Source: Rivularia sp. PCC 7116 (lineage in GTDB: Bacteria; Cyanobacteriota; Cyanobacteriia; Cyanobacteriales; Nostocaceae). From it: a stretch of 64,000 nt of DNA. This document shows positions 36,161 to 45,943 of this stretch, in pieces (position 1 is the first letter of the stretch; each line of letters starts with the position of its first letter). A model generated the notes under the pieces. That model made no database searches, was not told where the DNA came from, and worked only from the letters and a program-made list of their open reading frames with translations. Where the stretch lies: contig NC_019678.1 in the NCBI RefSeq assembly GCF_000316665.1, forward strand, positions 1,488,001 through 1,552,000, given 5' to 3'. The position numbers and the translations under genes are program-made.

Positions 36161-36985
36161 ATGTCAAGCCCAGTAAGACTGTTCGCTAGCTATCATCTTT
36201 GGTCTTTAATTGCCCCAGCTTCTGGGCAACAGCGGTGGCACTGTCAGATGAAACGGGGATTTATTAAAGCAAGGCAAGATGAGCCGAAAGTCAAGGCTTT
36301 ATTAAAAGCAAAAGTTACCCCATCACAGCGAATTGGTTTGCTAGCGCAAAAGGGTGTTTATGAGTTTCACCACAATAGACATCTTCTCAATTCTGTTGAT
36401 GGGGTGGAAAAAGTTGCACGGCTTTTGAAATTAGGAAATTTAGCCGATGAAATTCAGCAGCGAGTGCGACAAATTCTCAAAAAATATCAAGATGCGCCTT
36501 TACTTTTAAATAAGCGTGTAATGTTATTAACTCGTGGGGATGAAGGTTTTCCCAAGCCTATTTTTATAGAACGTCAAAATTATCATTTCCGTTTGTATGC
36601 AGCTATGGACTGTGTATTGAACGAGTCTGATAGCACGTTACATATTATAGATTTTAAAACTGGTAAATCGCCATTTGACCGCCGACAAGCATTAGTTTAT
36701 TTACTAGCAGCACGTTATCTGTACCCAAAGTATAAAGCGATAGCTTCATTTTACAATTTAGAAATGGGTAAAAAGTCTCATGTGATTACTGTTAGTAGAA
36801 GTGAATTAAAATTGATTGAATATCATTTAGGATATATTGCTGAAAAGCATCAGAAAGATTTAAAGAGATATCATCAGAATACAGAAGATTTCAGCCATAT
36901 ATTTCCTCCAAACCCCGGTTATCACTGTCGTTTTTGCCCGTTTCAATCTATTTGTGATTTTTCGACAACGTCAGATGGGGAATAG
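36161..36985 (+). CDS. PD-(D/E)XK nuclease, Cas4/RecB-like with Fe-S Cys set
   Basis: A 274-residue protein. The nuclease core shows Asp150 (LYAAMDCVL) and DFKTGK (Asp164, Lys166), the D...DXK pattern of RecB/Cas4-type enzymes, with QALVYLLAARYLYP as motif QhxxY. Cys28 (RWHCQMKRG) and the C-terminal triplet Cys256, 259, 265 (CRFCPFQSIC) match the four cysteines that hold a 4Fe-4S cluster in Cas4 and AddB. It should be an Fe-S DNA exonuclease in repair or DNA processing. There is no CRISPR array or cas gene in the window, so a Cas4 role is not supported. Confidence 0.82.
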   Translation: MSSPVRLFASYHLWSLIAPASGQQRWHCQMKRGFIKARQDEPKVKALLKAKVTPSQRIGLLAQKGVYEFHHNRHLLNSVDGVEKVARLLKLGNLADEIQQRVRQILKKYQDAPLLLNKRVMLLTRGDEGFPKPIFIERQNYHFRLYAAMDCVLNESDSTLHIIDFKTGKSPFDRRQALVYLLAARYLYPKYKAIASFYNLEMGKKSHVITVSRSELKLIEYHLGYIAEKHQKDLKRYHQNTEDFSHIFPPNPGYHCRFCPFQSICDFSTTSDGE

Positions 36986-37040
36986 GGAATTGGGAATAGG
37001 GCATTGGGCATTGGGCATTGGGCATTGAGCATTGGGAATT
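36977..37040. repeat. STRR heptamer repeat (GGGCATT)
   Basis: A run of tandem heptamers, several of them exact TTGGGCA, starting in the last codons of the nuclease gene. An inverted counterpart lies at 37608-37650, so the two flank the small membrane-protein gene between them. Confidence 0.8.
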
Positions 37041-37098
37041 AATAAACCTGGCTCTTCAACAGAACCGGTTTTCTGCATATTTGAGATATTAAATAGAT

Positions 37099-37443
37099 TT
37101 AAAAATTTATTCTTCCTTGATTTAAGAACTTATATCCAACTGCTATTGAACTAAAACTAACGAAGAAATTCCATAAACTAGTTGGCTGTAAAATAACTCC
37201 TCCACTGAGGAAAACCAACACGATGCCAATCGTAAGCAAAATCCAGCCAAAGTTACCAGTTTCTCTGCGAAAAAACACTAGAGATAGTACACCAGCTATA
37301 ACTGCTAAAACAGAACCAACTGCTGGCAAACTTTTGTAAAAGTATTGATAGTAAGTACTTGTAAATATAATATTTTGACCTAAATAGTAGATGCCGATTA
37401 ATAGTAGAACTAACCCGATAAATTTAATAAACAGTCTACCCAT
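37099..37443 (-). CDS. Small four-helix membrane protein, unknown
   Basis: A 114-residue very hydrophobic protein with about four membrane helices (near 5-25, 40-60, 66-82 and 88-106). The only polar blocks are a FRRETGN loop and the short N-terminus. No family recognised. It is flanked on both sides by inverted heptamer repeats. A real gene is likely because the frame is long for its composition and shows a membrane-helix pattern, but function is unknown. Confidence 0.5.
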   Translation of the reverse strand: MGRLFIKFIGLVLLLIGIYYLGQNIIFTSTYYQYFYKSLPAVGSVLAVIAGVLSLVFFRRETGNFGWILLTIGIVLVFLSGGVILQPTSLWNFFVSFSSIAVGYKFLNQGRINF

Positions 37444-37607
37444 TTTATTTTTATTGTTCTTTTTGTTTATTATTTTATTTTATTGAGATTAACTATTACC
37501 TGCTAGATTGTACGGAAATATATTAAGACACTAATTATAAATTATCATGATAAATTTTAAGCTATCAAATCCTTTGGCATTGACAACAATATTCAAATTT
37601 GTTTTTA

Positions 37608-37650
37608 ATGCCCAATGCCAATGCCCAATTCCCAATTCCCAATGCCCAAT
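37608..37650. repeat. STRR heptamer repeat, inverted to 36977-37040
   Basis: Tandem TGCCCAA/TTCCCAA heptamers, the reverse complement of the repeat at 36977-37040, ending a few bases before the stop of the next minus-strand gene. Confidence 0.75.
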
Positions 37651-37656
37651 ATAAAC

Positions 37657-38937
37657 TTATTTAAAATAGGGTAAATCAATATTACCGAAATGAATACTTA
37701 AGGCAATATTCAATTCTTCTAATGATTCTACTAACCAATCAATATTGCTAGTAGTTGCTGATTCGTAATGATTGAATAAAATAGCAAAACGCTTGGCTAA
37801 ATAAGGCTTGGATTTACGGCAAATCAAAAGAATTTTTAATAATAATCCGATTATACGAGTTGAACCTTGATTGGTAATTAAATCAATAAAGGTGAAATGC
37901 TGTGGTGATGCAGAACTTTCCACAATTAAAAAGTTGAGTAGCTGAGTGCAGGTTCTGACTATCAAGAAATCATTTACTTTCTGATAATCTGCTTGCGGTA
38001 AAGTATTTTGCAATTGAGTATATAATCTCTGATGAAATTGACGCTTTCCATATTCCCAGTCAATTCCGGATATCAAGTATTCGTATAAATCATCTTTGTA
38101 AGCACGCAAAGAAGTCGCCTGACGGCTGTAGTGTAAAAAGTTGTATGCTAAATCTTTATAAGTACTTGCACCTTCAACTTTTCCGACGAAGCTTTCTAAG
38201 GCAAGATTTACTTGGGTGTCGCTTAATAATGTGGGATTGTTTACGGGTTGGATAATTCGATTTTTTCTAGATACCGAACTATTTTTTGCTGTTTGAGAAA
38301 GCCTTACTTGATAGGTAACATATTGAGACAAATCAATTTCAAACTTCCTTTGTACCTGAGATTGAATTTGTTTTACTATCCATTGATGTTCAATAGTGGC
38401 ATCTTCATTAAGTAAACAATGTTCGTGTAAATAAGGATAGCGGCGAATTAAGCAGATTAAAGATTGATTTCCATTATCGGATTCAGAGCCAGATTGACTT
38501 ACTACTTGAGCAAGACGGTGCAAAGTAGAGCATTGTTCGCTGTTTTGAAAACCTTTGACTAATTCGTGTAAGCGTCTGATAAATTTATTGCGCGAAGTAA
38601 TGATTTTTTTTGTTGAAGGAGGATTATTAAAAGTAGTAATTAATTTATATATAGCATGATGCATTTGGGGTTGCATATACCACCGATTAATTAAAATATG
38701 ACAGCAACGGTTAAGGAAAAAATAAAATTCTCTTTCATTTTTATTGGATTCTACTATTGCATCTAAAGCTGACGATATTTCTCTTTCGTGGTAATTTTTA
38801 CCTTCGATAAACAAAGCCCGAAAGCGTTCAATAATCTCCGAGGGAGATTCTAACTGCACCAAATCAAATAGATGTTGATATATCTTTTGTTCTGGAGAAT
38901 CATGTTTGTAGAGATTGGGGTTGACAGAAAAAGTCAC
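37657..38937 (-). CDS. Large helical protein of unknown function
   Basis: A 426-residue soluble protein, strongly alpha-helical by eye, with no signal or membrane helix. Recognisable only by its own blocks, such as EREFYFFLNRCCHILINRW, STYKDLAYNFLHYSRQA and RIIGLLLKILLICRKSKPYLAKRFAILF. The repeated paired-helix pattern would fit a HEAT- or TPR-like scaffold, but no motif is strong enough to assign. A Ser-rich linker sits near residue 225. It is a single gene on the minus strand, bordered downstream by heptamer repeats. Function unknown. Confidence 0.6.
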   Translation of the reverse strand: MTFSVNPNLYKHDSPEQKIYQHLFDLVQLESPSEIIERFRALFIEGKNYHEREISSALDAIVESNKNEREFYFFLNRCCHILINRWYMQPQMHHAIYKLITTFNNPPSTKKIITSRNKFIRRLHELVKGFQNSEQCSTLHRLAQVVSQSGSESDNGNQSLICLIRRYPYLHEHCLLNEDATIEHQWIVKQIQSQVQRKFEIDLSQYVTYQVRLSQTAKNSSVSRKNRIIQPVNNPTLLSDTQVNLALESFVGKVEGASTYKDLAYNFLHYSRQATSLRAYKDDLYEYLISGIDWEYGKRQFHQRLYTQLQNTLPQADYQKVNDFLIVRTCTQLLNFLIVESSASPQHFTFIDLITNQGSTRIIGLLLKILLICRKSKPYLAKRFAILFNHYESATTSNIDWLVESLEELNIALSIHFGNIDLPYFK

Positions 38938-39042
38938 GTTGTGATTACCGTTTCCTATAAATTCAGCAATATCAGTAAGCGTTTTAATATTTAAAGATAA
39001 TTTTTGCCTATTAGCCGATTATTTTAAATATTCAAGATAATC
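38938..39042. other. Promoter-side spacer of the helical protein gene
   Basis: AT-rich. It should contain the minus-strand promoter for the 37657-38937 gene. Nothing else was seen. Confidence 0.35.
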
Positions 39043-39164
39043 AGGACTTACGCAACTGTCATAAGGCTCGGATGGTGCGTGACACCACAAGTCTTATTAC
39101 TACGTTGAAAATTGATCCAAGTGTCACAGCATCCTACGAAAAAAATGTCGTTTGCGTAAGTCCT
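39043..39164. repeat. Nested MITE-like element with AGGACTTACGCA ends
   Basis: 122 bp bounded by AGGACTTACGCAA and its reverse complement TTGCGTAAGTCCT, with weaker matching further in. Inside (39074-39137) lies a copy of the GGTGCGTGAC...ATCCTAC module that also forms part of the inverted repeats at 13502-13631 and 15415-15546. No coding capacity. Confidence 0.75.
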
Positions 39165-39657
39165 AATAATTTTAAATTTCAAATTTTACTACTAAGAATA
39201 TTTTTGCTTTTATGTAACATCAAAGACTTACTATTGATGTTTACTTGAGAAGGCTGCACCCAAAAACTCCGATCAAATACCTATAATAAGAATATTCTCT
39301 CTTCGCATTATTTCTCTTAAATAGCTAAATAATCGTGAGCAATAATACTGAAATATGAGCGCATATCAAAAATATTTTTATACAGTCACAAATATTAGAT
39401 TATTTTGGTCGGAAGGAGGAAGGCGGGGAGGAAGTTCTAGCTTAGGCACTTGCAAGCAATAAAATACCCAACCGTCGCGGTGGCGCGGAGCGCCACCGCC
39501 TAAAAATCATCGGTTTTACCAATATATATGTGAAACGGTTGGGTATTTTATTTTTTAGATCTCCCTTAAGAAGTTGGCACTCCGGAATTCAAAAAAATTA
39601 GAAGTTATATTCTTCTGCTTCCTGCCTCCGCTTTTTTATTTCTCCGTAACCGCTCTA
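39165..39657. other. Intergenic region holding a second palindromic element
   Basis: No gene. The main object is the inverted-repeat element at 39460-39550, listed separately. The rest is AT-rich, with a short purine tract near 39411-39430. Confidence 0.4.
39460..39550. repeat. 91-bp element with perfect 16-bp inverted ends
   Basis: TAAAATACCCAACCGT (39460-39475) is exactly repeated in inverse at 39535-39550. Inside, GCGGTGGCG / CGCCACCGC (39477-39499) forms a second, GC-rich hairpin. A T run follows on the plus strand. It could be a MITE or a decoy terminator; no plus-strand gene ends nearby. Confidence 0.75.
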
Positions 39658-41334
39658 TTAATCTGTAAAGGATGGCAATTCTTCAAGAATTGTGAAGCGA
39701 ATATGATTGATTGCTAATTCACCAATGGAAACGTCTTCTTTTTCAATGCGCTTGCCTTCAGAACTTAAGGTTTCAAAAGATATACCTTTACCAATTTCGA
39801 TGTGAAACCAGCTTAAACCCATAAAGTATCGGGTAGGATGGGGACCATCTCTTCCCACATCGTCGGGGTTTGATTCCATTGGCAGCCAACCGAAGCCTGG
39901 AATGTAAAATTCTAGCCAAACGTGGTTGTAGTCTGGTTGAAGGGGAACGCCTTGCTTTTCAGCGTAGGCAGGACATTTGTAGCGACCTACTGTCCGACAA
40001 GCAATTCCGTTTAAACGACACAATGCTAATAACACGCCTACGTATTCTCCGCATGAACCGATGCCACGTTCTAAAACTATATCTGGGGTATCAATATGTG
40101 GTTTAATTCCGTAGGATAATTGGTCGTAAACATAGTTACGAATGCTATACATTTTTCGGAGTAAATTGGTTTCACTACCTACTGCTTCGATTGCTGCTTG
40201 ACGAACAATCTCAGTATTCATTGCTAAGTCGTCATCATCAATTAAGTAACGACTGGTAAATTCTGTTGGTAATGAAGAAGCGTTTTCTACGTCTCGCGGG
40301 GTAATGCGATATTTTATAGAACGTACTTCTAATATTGCTTTCCAGCCCAACAGATGACGCTCTCCGGGGGCTAAAGTATCAAACTTGAATACGGCTACCC
40401 GCTGTCCGCCGATTATTTCTTCAGTGAAAGGCAAACCAACCGGTTCAACCCGTTTTACCTTTTGACGTTCGGTTTCCGAAGGTAGAGCAATGCGCCATTC
40501 TAAATTTTGTAAATATACCTCTTCTAAAGGGTCAATTTGCTCTACGTAGGACATTTCTAGCAAATAACCGTTAGAAACAGCCGTGCGTTTTTCCCGATTG
40601 AAATGGTAATTAAGGGGATGAATAAAAGCGCGATCGCGATAGGTTAGTTCGTGGTTTGGTTCGGCGTTGGGATTGTCTCGGATGTAAGGTTCTTCGGATG
40701 AGTAAGCAACGTAGATGCTTTGTTTTTTTGTTGATGAATCGGTGTGTATTGCTATCCCCGTAGGAGATTCAAAGGGAGTAAGTACGCTGAATTGAATTTC
40801 ACCGGTGGCTCTATCGAGGAAGTAAACTGATTGTTCTACCGTATCGCAAACTAAAAGCGCTTCTTCTGTTACAGCTAAGTTTTCAAGTCCTACGCCAGGG
40901 GCATAAAACTTCGCTATTTCTTTACCCGTATTTCGATTAAAGACAATAATCTTACCGAGTTTTTCGCAACTGACATAAACAGTGGAATCCCAAACTGCAA
41001 TACCGTTTGCAGGATAAGCTAAAGTGGCAAAATGCTCTAAACCCAAAGAATTTATTTTACACGAATAAATATTGTTATCTCGGGTCACCCATAAGGTATC
41101 TTCCCACAGCGCCAGACCCGTAACATCCATAAATTCCCGCGTTTGGTGGGAATTTATAATCTTTGTATTGTCATTAGTGGGGTCAATTTGCAGCAGATGC
41201 CCAAGTCTTGGATCGACAGCAATCAATGTATCTTTTTTAAATGCGATGCCGTATAAAGAAGCAACAGCAAACGGTCGAATAGTTCTTTGCCCAATCATCT
41301 GGCTAACTGTCAAAGCGGGAAGTACACTCGTCAT
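39658..41334 (-). CDS. Transglutaminase-like protein with N-terminal beta-propeller
   Basis: A 558-residue cytosolic protein. The first 230 residues look like a beta-propeller of NHL/SMP-30 type with repeated blades (YGIAFKKDTLIAVD, TGLALWEDTLWVTRD, NGIAVWDSTVYVSC, ENLAVTEEALLVCD). The C-terminal half (about 370-500) is a transglutaminase-like domain with the Cys-His-Asp triad in GIGSCGEYVGVLLALC, DYNHVWLEFYIPGFGW and ESNPDD. Such domains act as proteases or in protein cross-linking. No signal peptide. The combination with a propeller suggests substrate recognition by the latter. Substrate unknown. Confidence 0.8.
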   Translation of the reverse strand: MTSVLPALTVSQMIGQRTIRPFAVASLYGIAFKKDTLIAVDPRLGHLLQIDPTNDNTKIINSHQTREFMDVTGLALWEDTLWVTRDNNIYSCKINSLGLEHFATLAYPANGIAVWDSTVYVSCEKLGKIIVFNRNTGKEIAKFYAPGVGLENLAVTEEALLVCDTVEQSVYFLDRATGEIQFSVLTPFESPTGIAIHTDSSTKKQSIYVAYSSEEPYIRDNPNAEPNHELTYRDRAFIHPLNYHFNREKRTAVSNGYLLEMSYVEQIDPLEEVYLQNLEWRIALPSETERQKVKRVEPVGLPFTEEIIGGQRVAVFKFDTLAPGERHLLGWKAILEVRSIKYRITPRDVENASSLPTEFTSRYLIDDDDLAMNTEIVRQAAIEAVGSETNLLRKMYSIRNYVYDQLSYGIKPHIDTPDIVLERGIGSCGEYVGVLLALCRLNGIACRTVGRYKCPAYAEKQGVPLQPDYNHVWLEFYIPGFGWLPMESNPDDVGRDGPHPTRYFMGLSWFHIEIGKGISFETLSSEGKRIEKEDVSIGELAINHIRFTILEELPSFTD

Positions 41335-41470
41335 AATAAGGCAAATCGTTCAAGGGTTTTGCACGTAACAGATTAATCGTGATATTCACTCTTTGACAAG
41401 GGGTTGAAAAGGACGAGGGATAGGGAACAGGGAGAAGAGGGGGAGAATTTCAACCTTTATTGTTCTTAGT

Positions 41471-41526
41471 TCCAATTACCAATTACCAATGCCCCATGCC
41501 CCATTCCCGATTATCAATTATCAATT
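41471..41526. repeat. STRR heptamer repeat running into a gene's 3' end
   Basis: Tandem AATTACC/ATGCCCC/TTATCAA heptamers. The last of them provides the final codons and stop of the carboxylate-amine ligase gene (protein end KGIDN). Confidence 0.65.
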
Positions 41527-42632
41527 CCTTTCTTTGTTTCCTCAACTATATAATCAACAACATCTTCTAACTTACCCGCACGGTTATAAACTTCTCGCTG
41601 ACGTGAAGCGGCTGTTCCTTTCTGTAATATTTCTCTGACAATTGTAGAAATTTCATCCCAGTCGCCATATTCTTCTAATGATGGACGGACAAAAGTTAGT
41701 AATTTCTCAACTAATTCTTTTGCGGGTACAGCGGTTTTTTCTTCCACATCCAACAAATCGGCATCTAAACCGTAGCGTGCAGCCCGCCAGTGAGCCGCGC
41801 GGATGAGTTCGTGACGAGCTTTGGGGTAGGATCGTTCGTTTTTTGCATGTTCGTAACAAGTGCGAGCCAATGCACGGGTTAATCCTGCTATCATCACTGC
41901 TTCATCTACCGTCATACAAACATCTGCCATGCGAAACTCTACCGTTGGGTACTTCACGCACAGACGCATATCCCAATAGATTTTAGTTTCTTCTTCTACA
42001 CTTTTACTTTTAACTAAAGCTTCTACAACTCTTTTATAATCATCTACCGACTCAAAAATTAACGGTGGTCCTGATATTGGCCATCTACCAAAAATTTCTG
42101 TACGATAGCTTGAGTATCCCGTATCAGTACCCATCCAAAAAGGAGAAGAAGCACTTAAGGCTAACATCGGAGCCAGCCAGACTCGCGCTCGGTTCATTAC
42201 CTCAACAGCAAGATTGCGATCGCTAATTCCAACATGAACGTGACAGCCAAAAATAACTTGTTCTTTTGCTAGCTGCTGATATTCTTCGATCAAATTCTGA
42301 TAACGTTGTTTGGGAGTTACATTTTGTTCCTTCCAAGTAGAAAAAGGATGGGTTGCACAAGAAGCTATTTGATTGCCATCTTTGGCAGCCGCATCAGTTA
42401 CTCCCTTCCGCAACCGCACTAACTCCCTACGCACGTCAGAAAGAGTTTGACAAACAGGAGTATCTATTTCAATTTGTGAAAGTTGAACTTCCGGATGTAC
42501 CTTTTCGCCAATTATTTTTTTCGCGAATGGCAAAATTTGCTCTACCCGCGAAGTCAGTTCCCGCGTCTGGGGATTAATAATTTGATATTCTTCTTCTACT
42601 CCAATAGTAAAATCTTCTGTTCGAGGTGCCAT
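41514..42632 (-). CDS. YbdK-family carboxylate-amine ligase (GCS2)
   Basis: A 372-residue ATP-dependent ligase of the glutamate-cysteine ligase type 2 group: TIGVEEEYQIINPQTREL at the N-terminus, QIEIDTPVC, CHVHVGISD (metal and ATP site), and RPSLEEYGDW near the end. Family enzymes join a carboxylate to an amine; E. coli YbdK has weak glutamate-cysteine ligase activity. In cyanobacteria glutathione synthesis normally depends on a different GshA, so the natural substrate here is open. Divergent from the Ca2+ ATPase gene with about 175 bp between. The C-terminal residues come from repeat DNA. Confidence 0.87.
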   Translation of the reverse strand: MAPRTEDFTIGVEEEYQIINPQTRELTSRVEQILPFAKKIIGEKVHPEVQLSQIEIDTPVCQTLSDVRRELVRLRKGVTDAAAKDGNQIASCATHPFSTWKEQNVTPKQRYQNLIEEYQQLAKEQVIFGCHVHVGISDRNLAVEVMNRARVWLAPMLALSASSPFWMGTDTGYSSYRTEIFGRWPISGPPLIFESVDDYKRVVEALVKSKSVEEETKIYWDMRLCVKYPTVEFRMADVCMTVDEAVMIAGLTRALARTCYEHAKNERSYPKARHELIRAAHWRAARYGLDADLLDVEEKTAVPAKELVEKLLTFVRPSLEEYGDWDEISTIVREILQKGTAASRQREVYNRAGKLEDVVDYIVEETKKGIDN

Positions 42633-42808
42633 AGTTAATTTTGGATTGTTATCTAACTAACATCTGACACAAAAATTAATTTTAAATCTTCAGTCTTGAG
42701 AATGTTTAACCAGAATTCTTTAGTATGGGTTTTGAATAATTTGAATGGTTCTTCTACTAGTCGTTTAGCTATGATTGTTTCTTGTAACCATTTTCTTTAA
42801 AGTACAAG

Positions 42809-45673
42809 ATGTCTGCCCATTCTCTGCCCGAACAAGAAGCCGTTTGGCATAGCTTAAAAGTCGATGAAGCAATAGAACTGCTTTCTGGTAATGCAGACAC
42901 TGGGTTAACATCCCAAGAAGTAGAATCGCGACTGCAAAAATATGGTACGAATGAATTAGTTGAATCTGGCGGACGGGGTAGCTGGGAAATTCTCATAGAT
43001 CAGTTCAAGAACATTATGTTGTTGATGCTGATTGCTGTAGCTATTGTTTCGGGAGTTTTAGATTTACTCGCTCTACAATCGGGTAATTTAGACTCGGGTG
43101 AGGTTCCTTTCAAGGATACAATCGCAATTTTGGCGATAGTTATTCTCAACGGTATTTTGGGCTATCTCCAAGAAAGTCGTGCTGAAAAGGCTTTGGCTGC
43201 TTTAAAAAAGCTTTCTTCTCCTAACGTGCGGGTAATTCGCAACGGTAAGTTAGTTGATGTCGAAGGTAAGGATTTAGTGCCCGGAGATATTATGCTGCTC
43301 GAAGCTGGAGTACAGGTAGCAGCAGACGGGCGTTTAATTGAACAATCAAATTTACAAATACGCGAATCGGCTTTAACTGGTGAAGCTGAAGCTGTTAATA
43401 AGCGGGTAGAAGCTAAATTAACTGAAGAAACTAGTTTGGGTGACAGAATTAATTTGGTTTTCCAAGGTACTGAGGTTGTCCAAGGACGTGGCAAGGTTTT
43501 GGTAACTCATACCGGGATGAAAACTGAGTTGGGTAAAATTGCTCAAATGTTGCAGGCTGTGGAAACGGAAGATACACCTTTGCAGCAGCGCATGACTCAA
43601 CTTGGTAATGTTTTGGTTTCCGGTTCTTTAGCTTTAGTGGTGCTGGTAATTATTATCGGTTTGCTGCGTGGTGGAAATTTACAAGAGTTGGTGGAAGTTT
43701 CTCTGAGTATGGCTGTGGCTGTGGTTCCGGAAGGTTTACCGGCTGTAATTACGGTGACTTTGGCTTTGGGAACTCAGCGAATGGTTCGCCACAATGCTTT
43801 GATACGTAAGTTACCGGCTGTGGAAACTTTGGGTTCGGTAACTACTATTTGCTCTGATAAAACTGGCACTTTAACTCAAAATAAAATGGTGGTGCAATCT
43901 GTTTATACCAGCCAGAATATATTAAAAGTAACGGGTGAAGGTTACGTTCCTTTTGGGGATTTTGAAGTTGATGGTAAAACTATTTATTTAGAAGATTATC
44001 CGGAAGTCACACCTTTGTTAATTCCCTGTGCTGTTTGTAATGATGCTGTTTTACAACAGGAAAAAGGTGATTGGATAATTCTTGGCGATCCTACAGAGGG
44101 TGCTTTGGTAACCTTAGCAGGGAAGGCGGGAATCGAACAAGACCAGTGGAATAGTAAATTACCGCGCATTGGCGAATTTCCTTTTTCTTCCGAACGCAAG
44201 CGAATGAGCGTAATTTGTCAGGTGGAACAGGTGGATACTGGTGTTTCAATTATTCCAGATGTCGATCCCGCTATTAGTAATTTGGTAAAGAATAATGAAA
44301 ATTATTTGATGTTTACCAAAGGTTCTCCAGAATTAATTTTGCAACGCTGTACTCAAATTTTTGCGGGAAATAGTGCGGTTGAACTAACTCCTCAACAGAG
44401 AGATAAGATATTAGCAGCAAACGAGCGCATGGCAGGCGTTGGTTTACGGGTATTGGGTTTCGCTTACAAACCTTTATTGGAAAAACCACCGGAAAATTCT
44501 GACGAGCAGTGCGAACAAGAATTAGTATGGTTGGGATTGGTAGGAATGCTCGACGCACCACGCCCAGAAGTTAGAGAATCAGTACGTGAATGTCGGGAAG
44601 CGGGAATTCGTCCGGTGATGATTACCGGAGATCATCAACTCACAGCAAAGGCGATCGCCACGGATTTAGGTATTGCTGATTCCGACGATAAAGTATTGAT
44701 AGGGAAGGAATTGCAGCGGATGAGCGATGCCGAACTGGAGAAAAACGTCGATAATGTCAGCATATACGCAAGAGTTTCTCCCGAACATAAATTACGCATC
44801 GTCCAAGCTTTACAGCGTCGAGATAAATTTGTTGCCATGACTGGTGATGGTGTTAACGATGCACCAGCCCTCAAACAAGCCGATATCGGGATTGCCATGG
44901 GGATTACTGGTACCGATGTCAGTAAAGAAGCTAGCGATATGGTGTTGTTAGATGACAACTTCGCGACTATTGTTTCCGCAACCAAGGAAGGTAGAGTCGT
45001 TTATACAAATATTCGCCGCTTTATCAAATATATTCTTGGAAGTAACATCGGTGAAGTTATTACCATTGCTGCTGCACCGATTTTGTTACCAATGGGTGGT
45101 GTACCTTTATCGCCTTTACAAATCTTGTGGATGAATTTAGTTACTGACGGTTTACCAGCTTTAGCATTAGCTGTCGAACCTCCCGAACCCGATGTCATGC
45201 AGCGTCCGCCTTTTAGCCCCAAAGAAAGTATTTTTGCTCGGGGTTTAGGTTTTTACATGATTCGCATCGGTATAATATTTGCGATTATCACTATTATTTT
45301 GATGAACTGGGCTTACTACTATACCCGTCCAGAAAATGCTTTAACAGAAGGATTAGATCCCGAGCGTTGGAAAACAATGGTATTTACGACTTTGTGTATT
45401 GCTCAAATGGGACACGCTATAGCAATTCGTTCCAACAACCAATTAACTATAGAAATCAACCCCTTCTCTAATCCTTATTTATTAGCTGCTGTTGTTTTAA
45501 CTACCATTTTGCAATTAATGTTAGTATACGTTCCACCCCTACAAAGTTTCTTCGGTACCCATGTTATCAGTTTGCCGGAATTAGGGATTTGCTTGGGATT
45601 TAGTGCTTTAATGTTTGTTTGGGTTGAATTGGAAAAAATATTCTTCCGTTTAATTGGTAAGAAAAACGTGTGA
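42809..45673 (+). CDS. P-type cation ATPase, PacL/SERCA-like (probably Ca2+)
   Basis: A 954-residue P2-type ATPase. It has an N-terminal cation-ATPase domain, the TGE of the actuator ([10 protein letters not shown]), the helix-4 calcium-site block [17 protein letters not shown], phosphorylated Asp in [12 protein letters not shown] (about residue 350), the KGSPE nucleotide site and [22 protein letters not shown] at the hinge. The C-terminal helices carry [17 protein letters not shown]. These are the features of PacL-type calcium export pumps; calcium over other cations is an inference. It is a single gene followed by heptamer repeats. Confidence 0.93.
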   Translation: MSAHSLPEQEAVWHSLKVDEAIELLSGNADTGLTSQEVESRLQKYGTNELVESGGRGSWEILIDQFKNIMLLMLIAVAIVSGVLDLLALQSGNLDSGEVPFKDTIAILAIVILNGILGYLQESRAEKALAALKKLSSPNVRVIRNGKLVDVEGKDLVPGDIMLLEAGVQVAADGRLIEQSNLQIRESALTGEAEAVNKRVEAKLTEETSLGDRINLVFQGTEVVQGRGKVLVTHTGMKTELGKIAQMLQAVETEDTPLQQRMTQLGNVLVSGSLALVVLVIIIGLLRGGNLQELVEVSLSMAVAVVPEGLPAVITVTLALGTQRMVRHNALIRKLPAVETLGSVTTICSDKTGTLTQNKMVVQSVYTSQNILKVTGEGYVPFGDFEVDGKTIYLEDYPEVTPLLIPCAVCNDAVLQQEKGDWIILGDPTEGALVTLAGKAGIEQDQWNSKLPRIGEFPFSSERKRMSVICQVEQVDTGVSIIPDVDPAISNLVKNNENYLMFTKGSPELILQRCTQIFAGNSAVELTPQQRDKILAANERMAGVGLRVLGFAYKPLLEKPPENSDEQCEQELVWLGLVGMLDAPRPEVRESVRECREAGIRPVMITGDHQLTAKAIATDLGIADSDDKVLIGKELQRMSDAELEKNVDNVSIYARVSPEHKLRIVQALQRRDKFVAMTGDGVNDAPALKQADIGIAMGITGTDVSKEASDMVLLDDNFATIVSATKEGRVVYTNIRRFIKYILGSNIGEVITIAAAPILLPMGGVPLSPLQILWMNLVTDGLPALALAVEPPEPDVMQRPPFSPKESIFARGLGFYMIRIGIIFAIITIILMNWAYYYTRPENALTEGLDPERWKTMVFTTLCIAQMGHAIAIRSNNQLTIEINPFSNPYLLAAVVLTTILQLMLVYVPPLQSFFGTHVISLPELGICLGFSALMFVWVELEKIFFRLIGKKNV

Positions 45674-45675
45674 AT

Positions 45676-45707
45676 AAGTTGTTAGTGGTTAGTAGTTAGT
45701 TGTTAGT
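45676..45707. repeat. GTTAGTA/GTTAGTG heptamer repeat, left arm
   Basis: Tandem heptamers GTTAGTG-GTTAGTA-GTTAGTT-GTTAGTA. The inverted form lies at 45899-45935; together they could form a stem of nearly 30 bp enclosing 190 bp without a real gene (a 63-codon frame there is not supported). Confidence 0.8.
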
Positions 45708-45898
45708 AGACCGAGAGTCAGAAGACAGAAAGTTAGTAATCATAAATGAATGGTGTTGCGTTGGATGTATTGTTGCATTAGGTGAGGATAACGTTAGTCA
45801 TAGAAAGCTTAATTTTTTTTCTCAAAGCATGTATTCTACAATGCAAAATCTCAGATTGTATAATTTCCAATTCATAATTCTTCATTTCTAAATTTAAA

Positions 45899-45935
45899 TC
45901 ACTAACCACTAACTACTAACCACTAACAACTAACT
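45899..45935. repeat. GTTAGTA heptamer repeat, right arm (inverted)
   Basis: CACTAAC-CACTAAC-TACTAAC heptamers, inverse of 45676-45707, ending just before the recF start at 45944, where they could influence translation initiation. Confidence 0.8.
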
Positions 45936-45943
45936 CTTTTCTC

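Noticed and set aside
36161-36985. Annotating the nuclease as Cas4
   Set aside because: No array, cas1 or cas2 is in the window; only the fold and Fe-S cysteines are shared.
45700-45891. 63-codon plus-strand frame between the ATPase and recF
   Set aside because: It begins and ends in heptamer-repeat DNA, has no recognisable protein features and no ribosome site.
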